Source: Chara braunii (taxonomy: Eukaryota > Streptophyta > Charophyceae > Charales > Characeae). Taken from it: a stretch of DNA of 39,906 bases. The stretch lies in assembly GCA_003427395.1 (NCBI GenBank), contig BFEA01000356.1, positions 1,506,594 to 1,546,499 of the forward strand. The letters are read 5' to 3'. Below are positions 19,145-28,131 of this stretch, piece by piece; within the stretch, counting starts at the first letter, position 1, and each line of letters begins with the position of its first letter. The position numbers and the translations under genes were made by a program. The notes beneath the pieces were generated by a model. It saw nothing but the letters and a program-made list of their open reading frames with translations, was not told the DNA's origin and ran no database searches.

Positions 19145-19410
19145 AGAAAATCTCGATGCGTCACTAACTAAGACACCCGTGTGCGGAATAGCTTCGGTCC
19201 CGATGTGGTTGTCGCCTGACCACCTACAAGATGTGCCAAACAGTCGTTCATTGTCTTTGCGAATTGCCAAAAGCACTCTTAGGGGTCCTTAATGCTAGGG
19301 CTGGGTCCGTTCGGCGCAGAGTTTTGTGCTGCCCGAACATATCTGGGGTACAGTGATCACAACGTCCCCATCGCGAGAGCTTCGCGCTTCCTGAAACTCA
19401 TGGAGATCCC

Positions 19411-20085
19411 GGTTGGTGGTTGGATCTGGATCTGTTTTGAGCAGAGTTTCGCACTCCACAAACAGAATTCCCCTCCAGTTCCCACAGGTTATCAGTTGTT
19501 CGGGCAGAATTTCGAGATGCTCAATTGCAGCTGGGGCGAGCTTGGTGGGCCTTCTTGTTGGATTTGGATCTGTTTAGAGTAGAGTTTCACACTCCATAAA
19601 CAAAATTCCGCTCCAGTTCCCGCAGGTTATCAGTTGTTCGGGCAGTCTTTCTCAACTGGGGCGAGCTTGGTGGGCCTTCTTGTAGGATCTGCATCTGTTT
19701 TGAGCATAGTTTCGCACTCCACAAGCAGAATTCCCCTCCAGTTCCCGCAGGTTATCAGTTGTTTGGGCAGTCTTTCGAGATGCTCAATCGCAACTGGGTC
19801 AAGTTTGGTGGGCCTTCTTATTGGATCTGGATTTGTTTTGAGCAGAGTTTCGCGCTCCACAAACAAAATTCCCCTCCAGTTCCCGCAGGTTATCAGTTGT
19901 TCGGGCAATGCTCAATCGCAACTGGGGCAAGTTCGGTGGGCCTTCTTCTTGGATCTGGATCTATTTTGAGCAGAGTTTCGCACTCCACAAACAGAATTCC
20001 CATCCAGTTCTCGCAGGTTATCAGTTGTCCGGGCAGTCTTTCGAGATGCTTAATCGCAACTGGGGCAAATGTGGTAGGTCTTCCG
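19411..20085. repeat. Five-copy tandem array, ~125-138 bp unit
   Basis: The landmark GGATCTGGATCTGTTTTGAG starts at 19422, 19560, 19685, 19823 and 19951 (spacings 138, 125, 138, 128). Each unit also has GTTTCGCACTCCACAAAC, CCCCTCCAGTTCCCGCAGG, TTATCAGTTGTTCGGGCAG and GGTGGGCCTTCTT. Shorter units lack a TTTCGAGATGCTCAATCGCA-like segment. Open frames on both strands encode repetitive peptides, but the spacings are not all multiples of three, so coding is unlikely. Confidence 0.9.
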
Positions 20086-20205
20086 GGACTGTGGACCATT
20101 AGAACTTCACCGGCATCCAAACAAGAATGTCGCACGGTGCTTTAAAACTGCAGAAAATTGAAGTTGTGGCAATTCAACCGGGAACGAGGAACGCCAATGA
20201 CTGAC

Positions 20206-20380
20206 GGTTTCAGTCGAAGTTCGCCGACATCCGAACTTCACGCAATGCAGCAAGGGTCGTGTGGTCCGCTGTTTCTTTGGACACCAACTTCACGGAATGA
20301 CGAACGGTTTCGGTCGAAGTCCGCTGACATCCGAACTTCACGCAATGCGGCAACGGTCGTGTGGTCCGCTGAAAACGAGA
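20206..20380. repeat. 100-bp tandem duplication carrying two palindromic motifs
   Basis: A block with ACGGTTTC-GTCGAAGT, the 24-bp motif at 20216-20239, then CACGCAATGC, and GGTCGTGTGGTCCGCTG is repeated exactly 100 bp later with the motif at 20316-20339. The first motif copy has perfect complementary arms (GAAGTTCG and CGAACTTC). The second has one change in the left arm (GAAGTCCG). Confidence 0.85.
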
Positions 20381-20451
20381 GAGAGGTCCAAATCCATTTG
20401 AGCAAACTGAGGGTTCCGTGTTGCGCTCTGCCAAGATAATTTTCGTGCTAC

Positions 20452-20475
20452 GAAGTTCGCCGTAATCCGAACTTC
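20452..20475 (+). repeat. 24-bp palindromic motif, copy 4
   Basis: Perfect 8-base complementary arms, GAAGTTCG and CGAACTTC, around CCGTAATC. It lies about 180 bp before the ATG that opens the ParB-like coding region, so it sits where a promoter or leader would be. Confidence 0.6.
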
Positions 20476-20654
20476 TTGGTTTGGAACGACGTAATGTTGC
20501 CGACGTGTGCAGTAAAATGTTTCCCGCCTGTGTTTGTGATGCTTCGTTACCGCCTGCGTTGTGGTTTGACTGTGACTTAACTGTTTCTGCTCTGGTTTTC
20601 CCGAACCTGACAGCGTGGTGGTTTGCTTCATTTGCGTTGTCGTCCGCAGACACG

Positions 20655-21167
20655 ATGTCTTCGTCGAGGGGCGAGGGGGAGCCTGCCTGGACCTCCAAGA
20701 TGGGATCGGGAAAAGATTCCACAAAACGGCCGTTTACGGCCTCTAAATCGTGGTCGGACCACTCAAGGTCGAAATGGTTCGTCGAATGGTGCTGTGGGGA
20801 TGCTTCGAACCCGGTTAAACAGTCGTGTGGTCCTGTCATCTTCATTGACGCCCACGAGCGGCGTAGGGTTCTAGGGGTCGTCTTCCGGGGGGAGGACGCG
20901 AAAGGCAGTCGTCGACGGTTCTATATAAAAAATGTTTACGGTGCGGAGGACAACGTCGTCGCCAATTCCAAGGGGGTGCTACTGGACATGGATTTGTTTG
21001 AGGGGTTAGGAGCGGGTGCTGTGAACACCCCATTCTACAATGACCTCCTGCGGCAGGGCGGGTTTCTTTTGGGTCGAGAGTTTTTTAACTTGTTGGAGGA
21101 GAAGGACATCGTCCTCGACGTCCCCTGCGACATCGGCCCCGCCCAGAAGTTGTCAATGCCCTTGTAG
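20655..21167 (+). pseudogene. N-terminal part of the ParB/methyltransferase-like coding region
   Basis: A 171-codon frame. The ATG at 20655 is preferred to upstream codons because a clean acceptor-like CGTCCGCAG lies just before it and the protein begins with a disordered MSSSRGEGEPAWTSK. It then has IFIDAHERRRVLGVVFRG, RRFYIKNVYGAEDN and GGFLLGREFFNLLEEKDIVL, giving a probable alpha/beta domain of unknown family. It ends in TAG at 21165-21167, and the coding trend resumes in another frame, so the boundary may be a decayed intron or a shift. No catalytic motif is seen. It is placed in the same gene only by strand, proximity and trend. Confidence 0.4.
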
Positions 21168-21672
21168 TTGTGTGGCGGTTGTGAATCCAGCGGGGTTGCG
21201 CCGGAGGGGGGGGATCTGGGTTCCGGTGTGGGTGGAGAGCCGCGGTCAATTTGACGACAACGAAGACGAGGCAACACCGCTACCGACGTCTTCGCCGTTG
21301 AGCCCAAGAGACCGGTCCATGCTGTCTATACCTGGGGTTCGGCAAGCAACATCCGTTCGACAGGAGGTCGCAGCGGATCCCCAAAAGGCGGCAGTCCAGT
21401 GTGGGCTCGACTCGGAGACTGCCGAGGGCCATGACACGGAGGATGAGACCGTGGGTGGAGAGGGAACGCAGGGTGCTCCGCAAAAAAGAAGGGGAGATCG
21501 GCAAGACGACTTGATTGACTCTTCGAAGAACCAGAAGACCAAGGCCCCGAAGAGTGGGGGGGAATAAGGGAAGGGAACGGGGGGGGAACAGGACCGCCCG
21601 GGTAGCAAACGTCCGACTTCGAAACAGAAGCAGCCTGCGTCGGGACCTCCCTCGCCACGGCCTGCCATCGAT
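21168..21672 (+). pseudogene. Disordered linker before the ParB-like domain
   Basis: In the frame that later encodes the ParB-like domain, this stretch reads as an acidic, Pro/Ser-rich linker (GQFDDNEDEATPLPTSSPLS; then DTEDETVGGEGTQGAPQKRR) with a basic tail (DSSKNQKTKAPKSGGE). A TAA at 21565-21567 interrupts it, after which the same frame continues PGSKRPTSKQKQPASGPPSP up to the domain. This composition is usual for inter-domain spacers of large eukaryotic proteins. Confidence 0.4.
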
Positions 21673-22446
21673 GTGGACGCCGGATACTTCCCGGAGTACA
21701 AAGAAGATGTCAGGACAAGGTGGGAGTTTGAGATTAGCCCGGCTCAAGTCGGCGACCTCGGGGAGTGGGAGGATCTGTACAACCAGCGGTCCCTGAATCC
21801 CGTCCTGGTTGAAGGGATAAAAGAAGCGATGCGGTTGGCGTTCGAAAACAAAGAACAGTCGTACGAGTTGCCAACCCTGAAGCTCGCACCGCTCGGGCTG
21901 CAAAAACCAACTCCCGGGAACAAGGTATTACGTCTGAAGCCGGAGGAATGGAAGGACGAGCTGGCGAGATAATACTACTACTACGCAGTGTGTGGGCAGC
22001 ATAACGCGGCTGCAGCCCGATCGCTGCTGGGCAGCGAGGTGGCCAAGAAGTACAATTTCGAGCGGTGGCCGGCACGAATGGTGTACTTTTCGGACAATGA
22101 CTTCGAAGGGTATTTTCTTGTTAGTTCCCAGGACAACAAGAAGGACCTCAAGGCACCTCCTAGACAGTTGAAACTGTCTATGAAAGACATTCGGTGGCAG
22201 TGGAAGCATAACGGTTTCCCTAGAGCTGTCATGGGGAACCGTAGCGGGAAACAACATCAGGTCGGGAAACAGCGTAAGTTTTGTACAGTGGCGCTCCATA
22301 AGGCGTCGTACTACAACTTGTGGATTCTCGCGGATCAAAAGGGAGAGGACACCATTAAGAAGCAAAATGTTGCCCTGCGTTCTTATTTCCCTCTGGCGAT
22401 GGCTGGACAAAATGTCTGGAAACTAGCCATGAATTTTTCTTTTTAA
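21673..22446 (+). pseudogene. ParB-like (ParB/Srx-fold) domain
   Basis: The segment begins FEISPAQVGDLGEWEDLYNQ, followed by NPVLVEGIKEAMRLAF, matching the early strand and helix of ParB N-terminal domains (commit to a position, then an I-x-x-x-G type helix). YAVCGQHNAAAARSLLG near 21982-22032 fits the conserved ParB G-x-H/R box (usually G-x-R/H-R-x-x-A). Bacterial ParB proteins use this fold for CTP binding or nuclease activity and for DNA partitioning. A TAA at 21970-21972 lies nine codons before the box, and TAA-TGA at 22444 ends it, all in one frame. It continues with ERWPARMVYFSDNDFEGYFL and RSYFPLAMAGQNVWKLAM. The fold call is by motif only. Confidence 0.5.
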
Positions 22447-22461
22447 TGAGAGACGGGTAGA

Positions 22462-23109
22462 TTGCTGGGCCACGACGGAGCGAAGTGGATCGTCAAGAAG
22501 AAGAAGGTCAAAAACGTCAAGCCTGGGGTCGCCTACATCGACAACGACAAGTTGGGCAGAAAGGAGGTGGTATACAACGTCCCCGTGGAGTCGCCGACTA
22601 AGAAAGGCAAAAAGGAGAAAGAGGAGGGTGATTGGTTCGTGCAAGTGTCGGATCCGGACACGCATTGTTGGAAAGCGATGGAAGCACTCACCTATAATGA
22701 GAAGTGTCGCGTTCTGAAGAAGGTGCTTGCTTGCAAGGTCGTTTGGATCCAGGCCGGCTCCCCGTCGTTGGCGAAGCTGGGGAAGCTCAGCGTGCAGGAC
22801 ATGGTGCAGTTGGTGAAGTGTAACCGTGTGCTGGTCCGGTTGTGGAATTACTACCAATTCAAGCACGAGAAGAGGCCAGACGCGGATTGGATCCAAAAGT
22901 ACCCTTTCCTGAAATCGAAGTCTGTCGCATTCAAAAAGTTTGAAAGTCGGGGATTGGATGGCGATTTGTGGTACGGTAGCAGGAAATACGTTTCCGACTC
23001 GGCACTGTTCAAGGATTGCCCGCCGTACATGGGTTACGAGGAGGACCACTCGATCGAGGCGACGGAAAAGTTGGCGGGCCACAGGAAGTTGAGCGTCGAC
23101 TGGAGATAA
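22462..23109 (+). pseudogene. Helical linker with possible helix-turn-helix
   Basis: Same frame as the ParB-like domain. A basic start (KWIVKKKKVKNVKPGVAYID) is followed by WKAMEALTYNEKCRVLKKVL and GKLSVQDMVQLVKCNRVLVR, the latter with the spacing of a helix-turn-helix (helix, short turn, second helix). In ParB proteins and ParB-methylase fusions an HTH often follows the ParB fold. The rest is Lys/Tyr/Trp-rich (DADWIQKYPFLKSKSVAFKK). It ends at TAA 23107-23109, after which the frame changes. Confidence 0.35.
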
Positions 23110-24180
23110 GGTTCTCTCCGTGTTGACTGGGAGTAGACTGAAGAGCCGGGAGATTGCACTTGTTGAAGGCATTGTTCACATCAAATGGAAAGACACGGGG
23201 ACATGACATCCATCGCGCCGCTCGGCAACGACCCTTTGGAGACGGACATCAGGAGTGAAGAGCTGAAGGAAGTAGTGGCTACCACAAAGAGCCACACCTT
23301 CGTCCTCGATCTATGTGAGCCGGTTGACCTCAAGCTGTGGAAACCGCAAGCGTTCGAGACTTTGAATTCCCATCTTCAGACGTGGTGTCCGTCGCATTGG
23401 ACTCTCATTGTTTTCGTGCCGCGGCAGCACAACCTCTCGTTTTTTGCCAGCATGCACCATCTTTCTTTCGTAAAGCTGCTGGAAGGGAAGTGGGTGAGGA
23501 GGAACCAGCAAAAGAAAAGTTTCCCCGCGGGGAACAATTTGTACACGGAAGACGACCGCATGTACATCCTCTTCAAGGGTGACGATCTGCGCGTCAACAC
23601 GTCCGTGGTCTATAAGGGAAGGTCGCCTAAGGGTGCCGCTGCTGCGGTGTAGTTGCTTCAGAGGGTTACCCAGACGGAGGTGTCAGAGATTCCCTTCACG
23701 CCTTGCGACTGGTCGCAGACCGCGCCGAAACGACAGGGCAGTGTCTACGGGGACATGGAACGCAATCCGACACAATTCATAGGTCTTCTTGATTTCCTTA
23801 GCAAGAAGGGAGAGGGTGTCGTCTTCCTTGGGAAACCGCACGTGCGAAGCGTGTGGGAACTTCTGAAGGCAGGCTGACACGCTGTCGTGATGGAAAGGAA
23901 CTCCGACCTCTTGCAATTCACGATGCAACTGGTCAAAAGCGAGGTCAATTCGGGGGGCCACAATTGTCAGTTCATGGTCGTGAAGGCGACACAGGATCGG
24001 GTGTGGATCAACAAGATGGACATGTGGTTCAAGTTGAGCGAGAGGAAGAGGAACAAGATATACGACTTCTTGTTCCTTCAAACGCGACCGAGGAAGGACA
24101 CTGACGTTGAGTACGACGCCACAGGGACCACATCTTGGCATTGCTCGACAACCACCACTTCAAGTCTGCCTCCCACATGA
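23110..24180 (+). pseudogene. Permuted N6/N4 DNA methyltransferase-like segment (tentative)
   Basis: After a short shifted part (SRLKSREIALVEGIVHIKWK) the frame runs through HTFVLDLCEPVDLKLW, then FETLNSHLQTWCPSHWTLIV, FVKLLEGKWVRRNQQKK, DDRMYILFKGDD, and a late block with NPTQFIGLLDFLSKKGEGVV and FLGKPHVRSVWELLKAG. After a TGA it continues HAVVMERNSDLLQF. This order resembles DNA methylases of the permuted type: a DPPY/W-bearing strand first, a 'kp..ll..li' helix, then an FxGxG strand and an 'ER/D' strand. Neither DPPW nor FxGxG is kept (here LDLCEPVD and VFLGKPHV), so it is a degenerate or inactive copy or a false resemblance. Stops: TAG 23650-23652 and TGA 23875-23877. Confidence 0.35.
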
Positions 24181-24386
24181 ACGTGAAGACCTTTCTCGAA
24201 AGGCTGCATTCGTTGTACTTTGTGGAGTCCGAGGAGCAGTTGAAGTTAGGCAGTTACGCTTCCTTGATCTCCACTAATGATGAGGCAACCACCAGTGTGG
24301 AGTTCGACGCCAACGCAGAGGAGGAGGAGAGTGACACCGAGAGCCTTGACCTGCAGTATGACCCACCTCCGGCGGAGCACGCTTGA
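24135..24386 (+). pseudogene. C-terminal helix and acidic tail after the methyltransferase-like segment
   Basis: A frame one base off the previous one carries LALLDNHHFKSASHMNVKTF and LERLHSLYFVESEEQLKLGS, probably the last helices of the preceding domain, then an acidic tail (EFDANAEEEESDTESLDLQY) ending in TGA. The shift near 24125 is read as a frameshift because both sides look coding and the amino-acid trend is continuous. Confidence 0.4.
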
Positions 24387-25135
24387 GGGTCCTCGTCGGC
24401 CGGTCCGTCATCAAGCGCGGCACCCGTCATGTCACCGACGGCCAGACCGACGTCGGGACTACGCCGATGAAGTTGTTGGAGAGACTCAGAGTTCTGGTCA
24501 TCCCCCCGCGCGCATTGCGTCCCGGGTCCGACGTTCCGCCCTATCATCCATCTTGGAAGGATGACAATATCCACTTCCTGCTTGAGCCACAAAGTCATTC
24601 GCCGGAGGTGGACTGGGGCCATGACATGATTTGGCATCCAGGAGTCATCCAGCCAGCGATACAAAAGGGCGAGTGGGTCATGGCCGTCGCAGTCCTGGGC
24701 GCGGGATGGGTGTCAATCCCTCGCGAGTCGAAGTCCAACTTCCTGCACCTCGCGAGGATTTCGGTCCTCCAAAAAGTGAGCGCTGAAAATGACACGTCTG
24801 CACACGACGACCTGTCCGTCATTTCTACAGCCGGCCGACTGTTCGACGGGCTTCAGGACAAGTGCTGGTTGGAAATGACGGAGGACTACTACGAGCTCGA
24901 CACGAGCCCATCGAAGGGCGTGGTGGACTGGAAAGTGCCCCCTCCCAGTGGACCGCACGGGAGTTCCAGGGGGGGGGCACCTGGAGGTGGAGGGGACGGG
25001 GGTAGTAGTGCTGGGGGTGGCAAAGGAATCCCGCCTAGTGGGGAGGGAGGGTCTCACGGCGGCACCACGACACCGGGAGGCAGCGGTGGGGTGGCGGGTT
25101 TTGCCGTCGATCGACATCCGTCTACTGGCCCCTAG
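24387..25135 (+). pseudogene. Unknown globular domain with Gly-rich tail
   Basis: A third frame on the same strand reads LERLRVLVIPPRALRPGSDV, DNIHFLLEPQSHSPEVDWGH, then MIWHPGVIQPAIQKGEWVMA and LGAGWVSIPRESKSNFLHLA. It continues CWLEMTEDYYELDTSPSKGV. This looks like a folded domain of about 150 residues with conserved-looking Trp and Pro, but no family is recognised. It is followed by a Gly/Ser-rich segment (24950-25110, PGGGGDGGSSAGGGKGIPPS) and a TAG at 25133-25135. It is probably a further part of the same broken gene. Confidence 0.35.
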
Positions 25136-25452
25136 CCGGAGCATACGACATATTCTGCCGACCTCCAGACTTCGTTCGTGGGCTCAGCGAGGGAGACGTT
25201 GGCAGCCTTGGTTGCTCCCGGCAGCCGCTCCAGCGGAACATTGAAGTATGCCTGGATCCGAACTACGTCGGTTGAGGAGCCGCCAGAGCGGTCCGCCTTG
25301 CAGAGCCGCTCGGGGTTGGGGGAGCCGAGCCAGGATCCCACAATTGGCAGCGGTGCAATGAGGGACGAAAATGCGTCGCCTGAGCGGGAACGACGGCCGC
25401 TAGGATTGCAGCGAGAGGCTACGAGTACAGGGTCCGGCGACACGGAGACGAC

Positions 25453-25476
25453 GAAGTCCGCCGAGATCCAAACTTC
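25453..25476 (+). repeat. 24-bp palindromic motif, copy 5
   Basis: GAAGTCCG and CAAACTTC around CCGAGATC. It has one change in each arm relative to the perfect form and lies inside the acidic coding tail, which argues that this stretch is not under strong coding constraint. Confidence 0.5.
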
Positions 25477-26172
25477 TTCAGGCGGGGGGTGTCAGCCAAG
25501 GATTGTCGTGCCGCCGAGAGGGGCAACATGCACGGAGACAGAAGGGCGGTCCTCGGTATTCAACACGGGTACCGGGGAAGGGGCTGAATTGCATGGAAGG
25601 GAAGTAGGGGAGGACATGGAGGATGGGAAGGAAGCGCAAGAAGGGGAGGAAGAAGGGGAAGAAGGGGAGGAAGGGGAGGACGGGGAGGAAGTGGGAGAAA
25701 CGGTGCTCATTGAATTGCTTGAAGGAAGAGAGGGTGAGAAAGCGGACGTGAGTATTGGAAACAACGAAGGGGAGGACAGTGAGGACGATGCCAGATCTGG
25801 AGAGTCGTCTGACGAGTTCGGACGACTGTACGAAGAGAATCACGAGGATGATGTTGATGACGATGCCATGGCAATAGATAGAGACACAAGTGGTTAGCAG
25901 ACTTTCAGTAGAGCCTGAAGACTATGAGGTCCAACCACTTACGTCTGTCGTCGATTTGCAAAACCGGTTCGACAAAGTTATTGACGGTATCCTCGGCGAC
26001 CAGCACGTGTCCTCACATCCGTCCACAACGCCTGACGTCGACGACGCTGGCAACGTCACATCTTCCGTGGCAGCTGCCCTCGCTTCCTCGCCGTCGAACT
26101 CTCCGGTACTGTCGGCCACCTTCGCCAGCGGAGGGCAAGGCGAGGTCAGGGGACGACAACCTGTATTGCACA

Positions 26173-26252
26173 CCCAGTCACGGCCGGGGCCGAAAACTCG
26201 GCCGCGGCCGCAGCCGTCAGCTGAATCGGCTGGGTTCGGCCACGGCCGACCA
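26173..26252. repeat. GGCCG-rich patch, left of the gap
   Basis: Six GGCCG words in 80 bases, starting CAGTCACGGCCGGGGCCGAA and followed by AACTCGGCCGCGGCCGCAGC. A matching patch lies right of the gap at 27139-27240 in the same orientation. Confidence 0.7.
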
Positions 26253-26312
26253 GTCGAGTTTGGTGCAGCTATTTTTTTCCTATATTTTAGCGCACAAAGA
26301 AAAAATAAAAAA

Positions 26313-26353
26313 ATATGCGCGTGTAGGGTTTTTTGAGCCCTACACGCCCATAT
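26313..26353. repeat. 16-bp inverted repeat (hairpin) with 9-base loop
   Basis: The left arm ATATGCGCGTGTAGGG (26313-26328) is complementary to CCCTACACGCCCATAT (26338-26353) at 15 of 16 positions. The loop is TTTTTTGAG. It lies between the coding region and the GT repeat, flanked by A-rich sequence. It could be a transcript 3' end hairpin, a MITE remnant or a cruciform. Confidence 0.75.
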
Positions 26354-26448
26354 TTGTTTTGGGGCATTGTTGTTTTCTATTGCGTAAAATAAAAATAAAA
26401 AGAAAAAAAAAATAAAAAGAAAAAAAAGCGCTTTGAAACCCCACGCAA

Positions 26449-26449
26449 G

Positions 26450-26527
<78 letters not shown>

Positions 26528-27041
26528 TGTGNNNNNNNNNNNNNNNNNNNNNNNNNNNNNNNNNNNNNNNNNNNNNNNNNNNNNNNNNNNNNNNNNNNNN
26601 NNNNNNNNNNNNNNNNNNNNNNNNNNNNNNNNNNNNNNNNNNNNNNNNNNNNNNNNNNNNNNNNNNNNNNNNNNNNNNNNNNNNNNNNNNNNNNNNNNNN
26701 NNNNNNNNNNNNNNNNNNNNNNNNNNNNNNNNNNNNNNNNNNNNNNNNNNNNNNNNNNNNNNNNNNNNNNNNNNNNNNNNNNNNNNNNNNNNNNNNNNNN
26801 NNNNNNNNNNNNNNNNNNNNNNNNNNNNNNNNNNNNNNNNNNNNNNNNNNNNNNNNNNNNNNNNNNNNNNNNNNNNNNNNNNNNNNNNNNNNNNNNNNNN
26901 NNNNNNNNNNNNNNNNNNNNNNNNNNNNNNNNNNNNNNNNNNNNNNNNNNNNNNNNNNNNNNNNNNNNNNNNNNNNNNNNNNNNNNNNNNNNNNNNNNNN
27001 NNNNNNNNNNNNNNNNNNNNNNNNNNNNNNNNNNNNNNNNN
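26449..27041. repeat. (GT)n microsatellite and 510-base gap
   Basis: GT dinucleotides run from 26449 to 26531 with two interruptions, then 510 unknown bases (26532-27041). An A-rich stretch precedes the repeat (26360-26430) and a T-rich stretch follows the gap (27042-27072). Long open frames here are read through the gap and are artefacts. Confidence 0.95.
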
Positions 27042-27138
27042 TTTTTTAGTTTTTATGGTTTTTTTTTTTTTTGCGAGGGGGTAGGGGAGCCCCCCCCGAC
27101 TCGAAACCCACCCCCCGCTCCCAAAACCCCTTCCCCGA

Positions 27139-27240
27139 TCAGCCACGGCCGCGGCCGAAAGTTCTCGGCCGGAGCGGCCTCGGCCGGGGGGGTCCCGTCC
27201 ACGGCCGGCGGTCGCGGCTACGACCGAACTCGGCCGCAGC
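27139..27240. repeat. GGCCG-rich patch, right of the gap
   Basis: Begins CAGCCACGGCCGCGGCCGAA, close to the patch at 26173, and holds nine GGCCG/CGGCC words in about 100 bases. The shared start on both sides of the gap indicates a direct duplication or an array hidden in the unknown bases. Confidence 0.7.
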
Positions 27241-28131
27241 CAGGGGGGAACATAGACGACAACATGTCACGTCCCCTAAAAAATCTAGGGTCGGCAATCA
27301 AGCTCTCGACGTGCTCGCTTTGCCCGCGCCAACTTCACCGACGAAGGAGCGGAGAGAAACCGACCGGTAAGCCGTGAAGAACGCCACATTGCCTGCGGGC
27401 CCAGGATTACGAAAATGAGAGAGGGGATTCCTTCGTAGCCCGGATGTCTGCGGACTACAGTCCACGCCATGCACACGACGACTGTCCACACTGTTTGTCG
27501 ATACGGGAAGTTCCGGATGCCAACATACTACAGCCACCAGTCCCTCCAACTACATCTCATCGGCTTTTTTACGAGTCAACCAGGTTGCTAGTCGCAGGCA
27601 GCGAAAACTTCATCGAAAACATAACACTCCATCTAAGGAAGTATCTATGCTTCTGTGAAGTGTGTTTTTATTAACGCATTCCCTCTCAAAAGTCTCCCCG
27701 GCTAAGAAATTGGCCAAGTAAATGGACTGACGATTTTTCCTTCTCGGAAATAGTGTCGGTTTTAGTCCGCCGGGATCCGAACTTCCTATGTCGATGCGTA
27801 ATGTGGTCAGTCTCTGTGGGCCTGTTGTGTTGGAAAGTCCGCCACAATCCGAACTTCGGGGAATGTTGGCCTTCCGCTTTTGTGAGTTGTGGTGGTTTTC
27901 TTTTGTGAAGGGCGGGGGTGTTAAGCTCGAATGCGGCAGTCGTTTTATTTTCCAGCCGCACACACGCACCTCGGTGCTCATGACCACACAAAATCAGGGT
28001 CCTATAATCGGAGAGGTCCTGCGTGACTATTGCGTCTGGACGATTGTATGGTTCTCACATTGTCACTTTCGTCGGATTCGTGTTGGGAAACGTGTATTCA
28101 TTTTCCATTATATCTTTCTTTTGTTGTACAG
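27241..28131 (+). other. No clear gene; possible leader of the protease gene
   Basis: An open frame at 27444-27674 (RHAHDDCPHCLSIREVPDAN; ESTRLLVAGSENFIENITLH) has a plausible composition but no known motif. A pyrimidine-rich tract ending TTTGTTGTACAG at 28131 is a good intron acceptor for the exon that begins at 28132. The sequence also holds two palindromic motif copies (27762-27857). Confidence 0.35.
27762..27857 (+). repeat. 24-bp palindromic motif, copies 6 and 7
   Basis: Copies at 27762-27785 (TTAGTCCG...CGAACTTC) and 27834-27857 (AAAGTCCG...CGAACTTC), 72 bp apart. The right arm is intact in both and the left arm is altered at two sites. They lie upstream of the Ulp1-like gene. Confidence 0.55.

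Larger units (their letters stand above)
25136..26260 (+). pseudogene. Disordered acidic C-terminal region
   Basis: The frame continues past the TAG with TLAALVAPGSRSSGTLKYAW, then a Glu/Gly tract coded by a reiterated 9-base GGGGAGGAA-type unit (25633-25690) and an Asp/Glu end (EENHEDDVDDDAMAIDRDTSG, broken by TAG 25895-25897). One frame over, VSRLSVEPEDYEVQPLTSVV and NRFDKVIDGILGDQHVSSHP continue the reading until a GGCCG-rich patch near 26180. No domain recognised. The segment may be the protein tail or separate low-complexity DNA. Confidence 0.3.

Noticed and set aside
19630-20145. Repetitive proteins encoded by the 125-138 bp array on either strand
   Set aside because: Unit lengths are not all multiples of three, and frames on both strands are equally open; this reflects repetition, not selection.
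20455-20654. Upstream extension of the ParB-region ORF from 20481
   Set aside because: The residues look non-coding, the stretch follows a palindromic motif, and an acceptor-like site precedes the ATG at 20655.
26340-27377. Long open frames through the GT repeat and 510-base gap
   Set aside because: Most of the translation is unknown residues, and the rest is dinucleotide-encoded Cys-Val or His-Thr.
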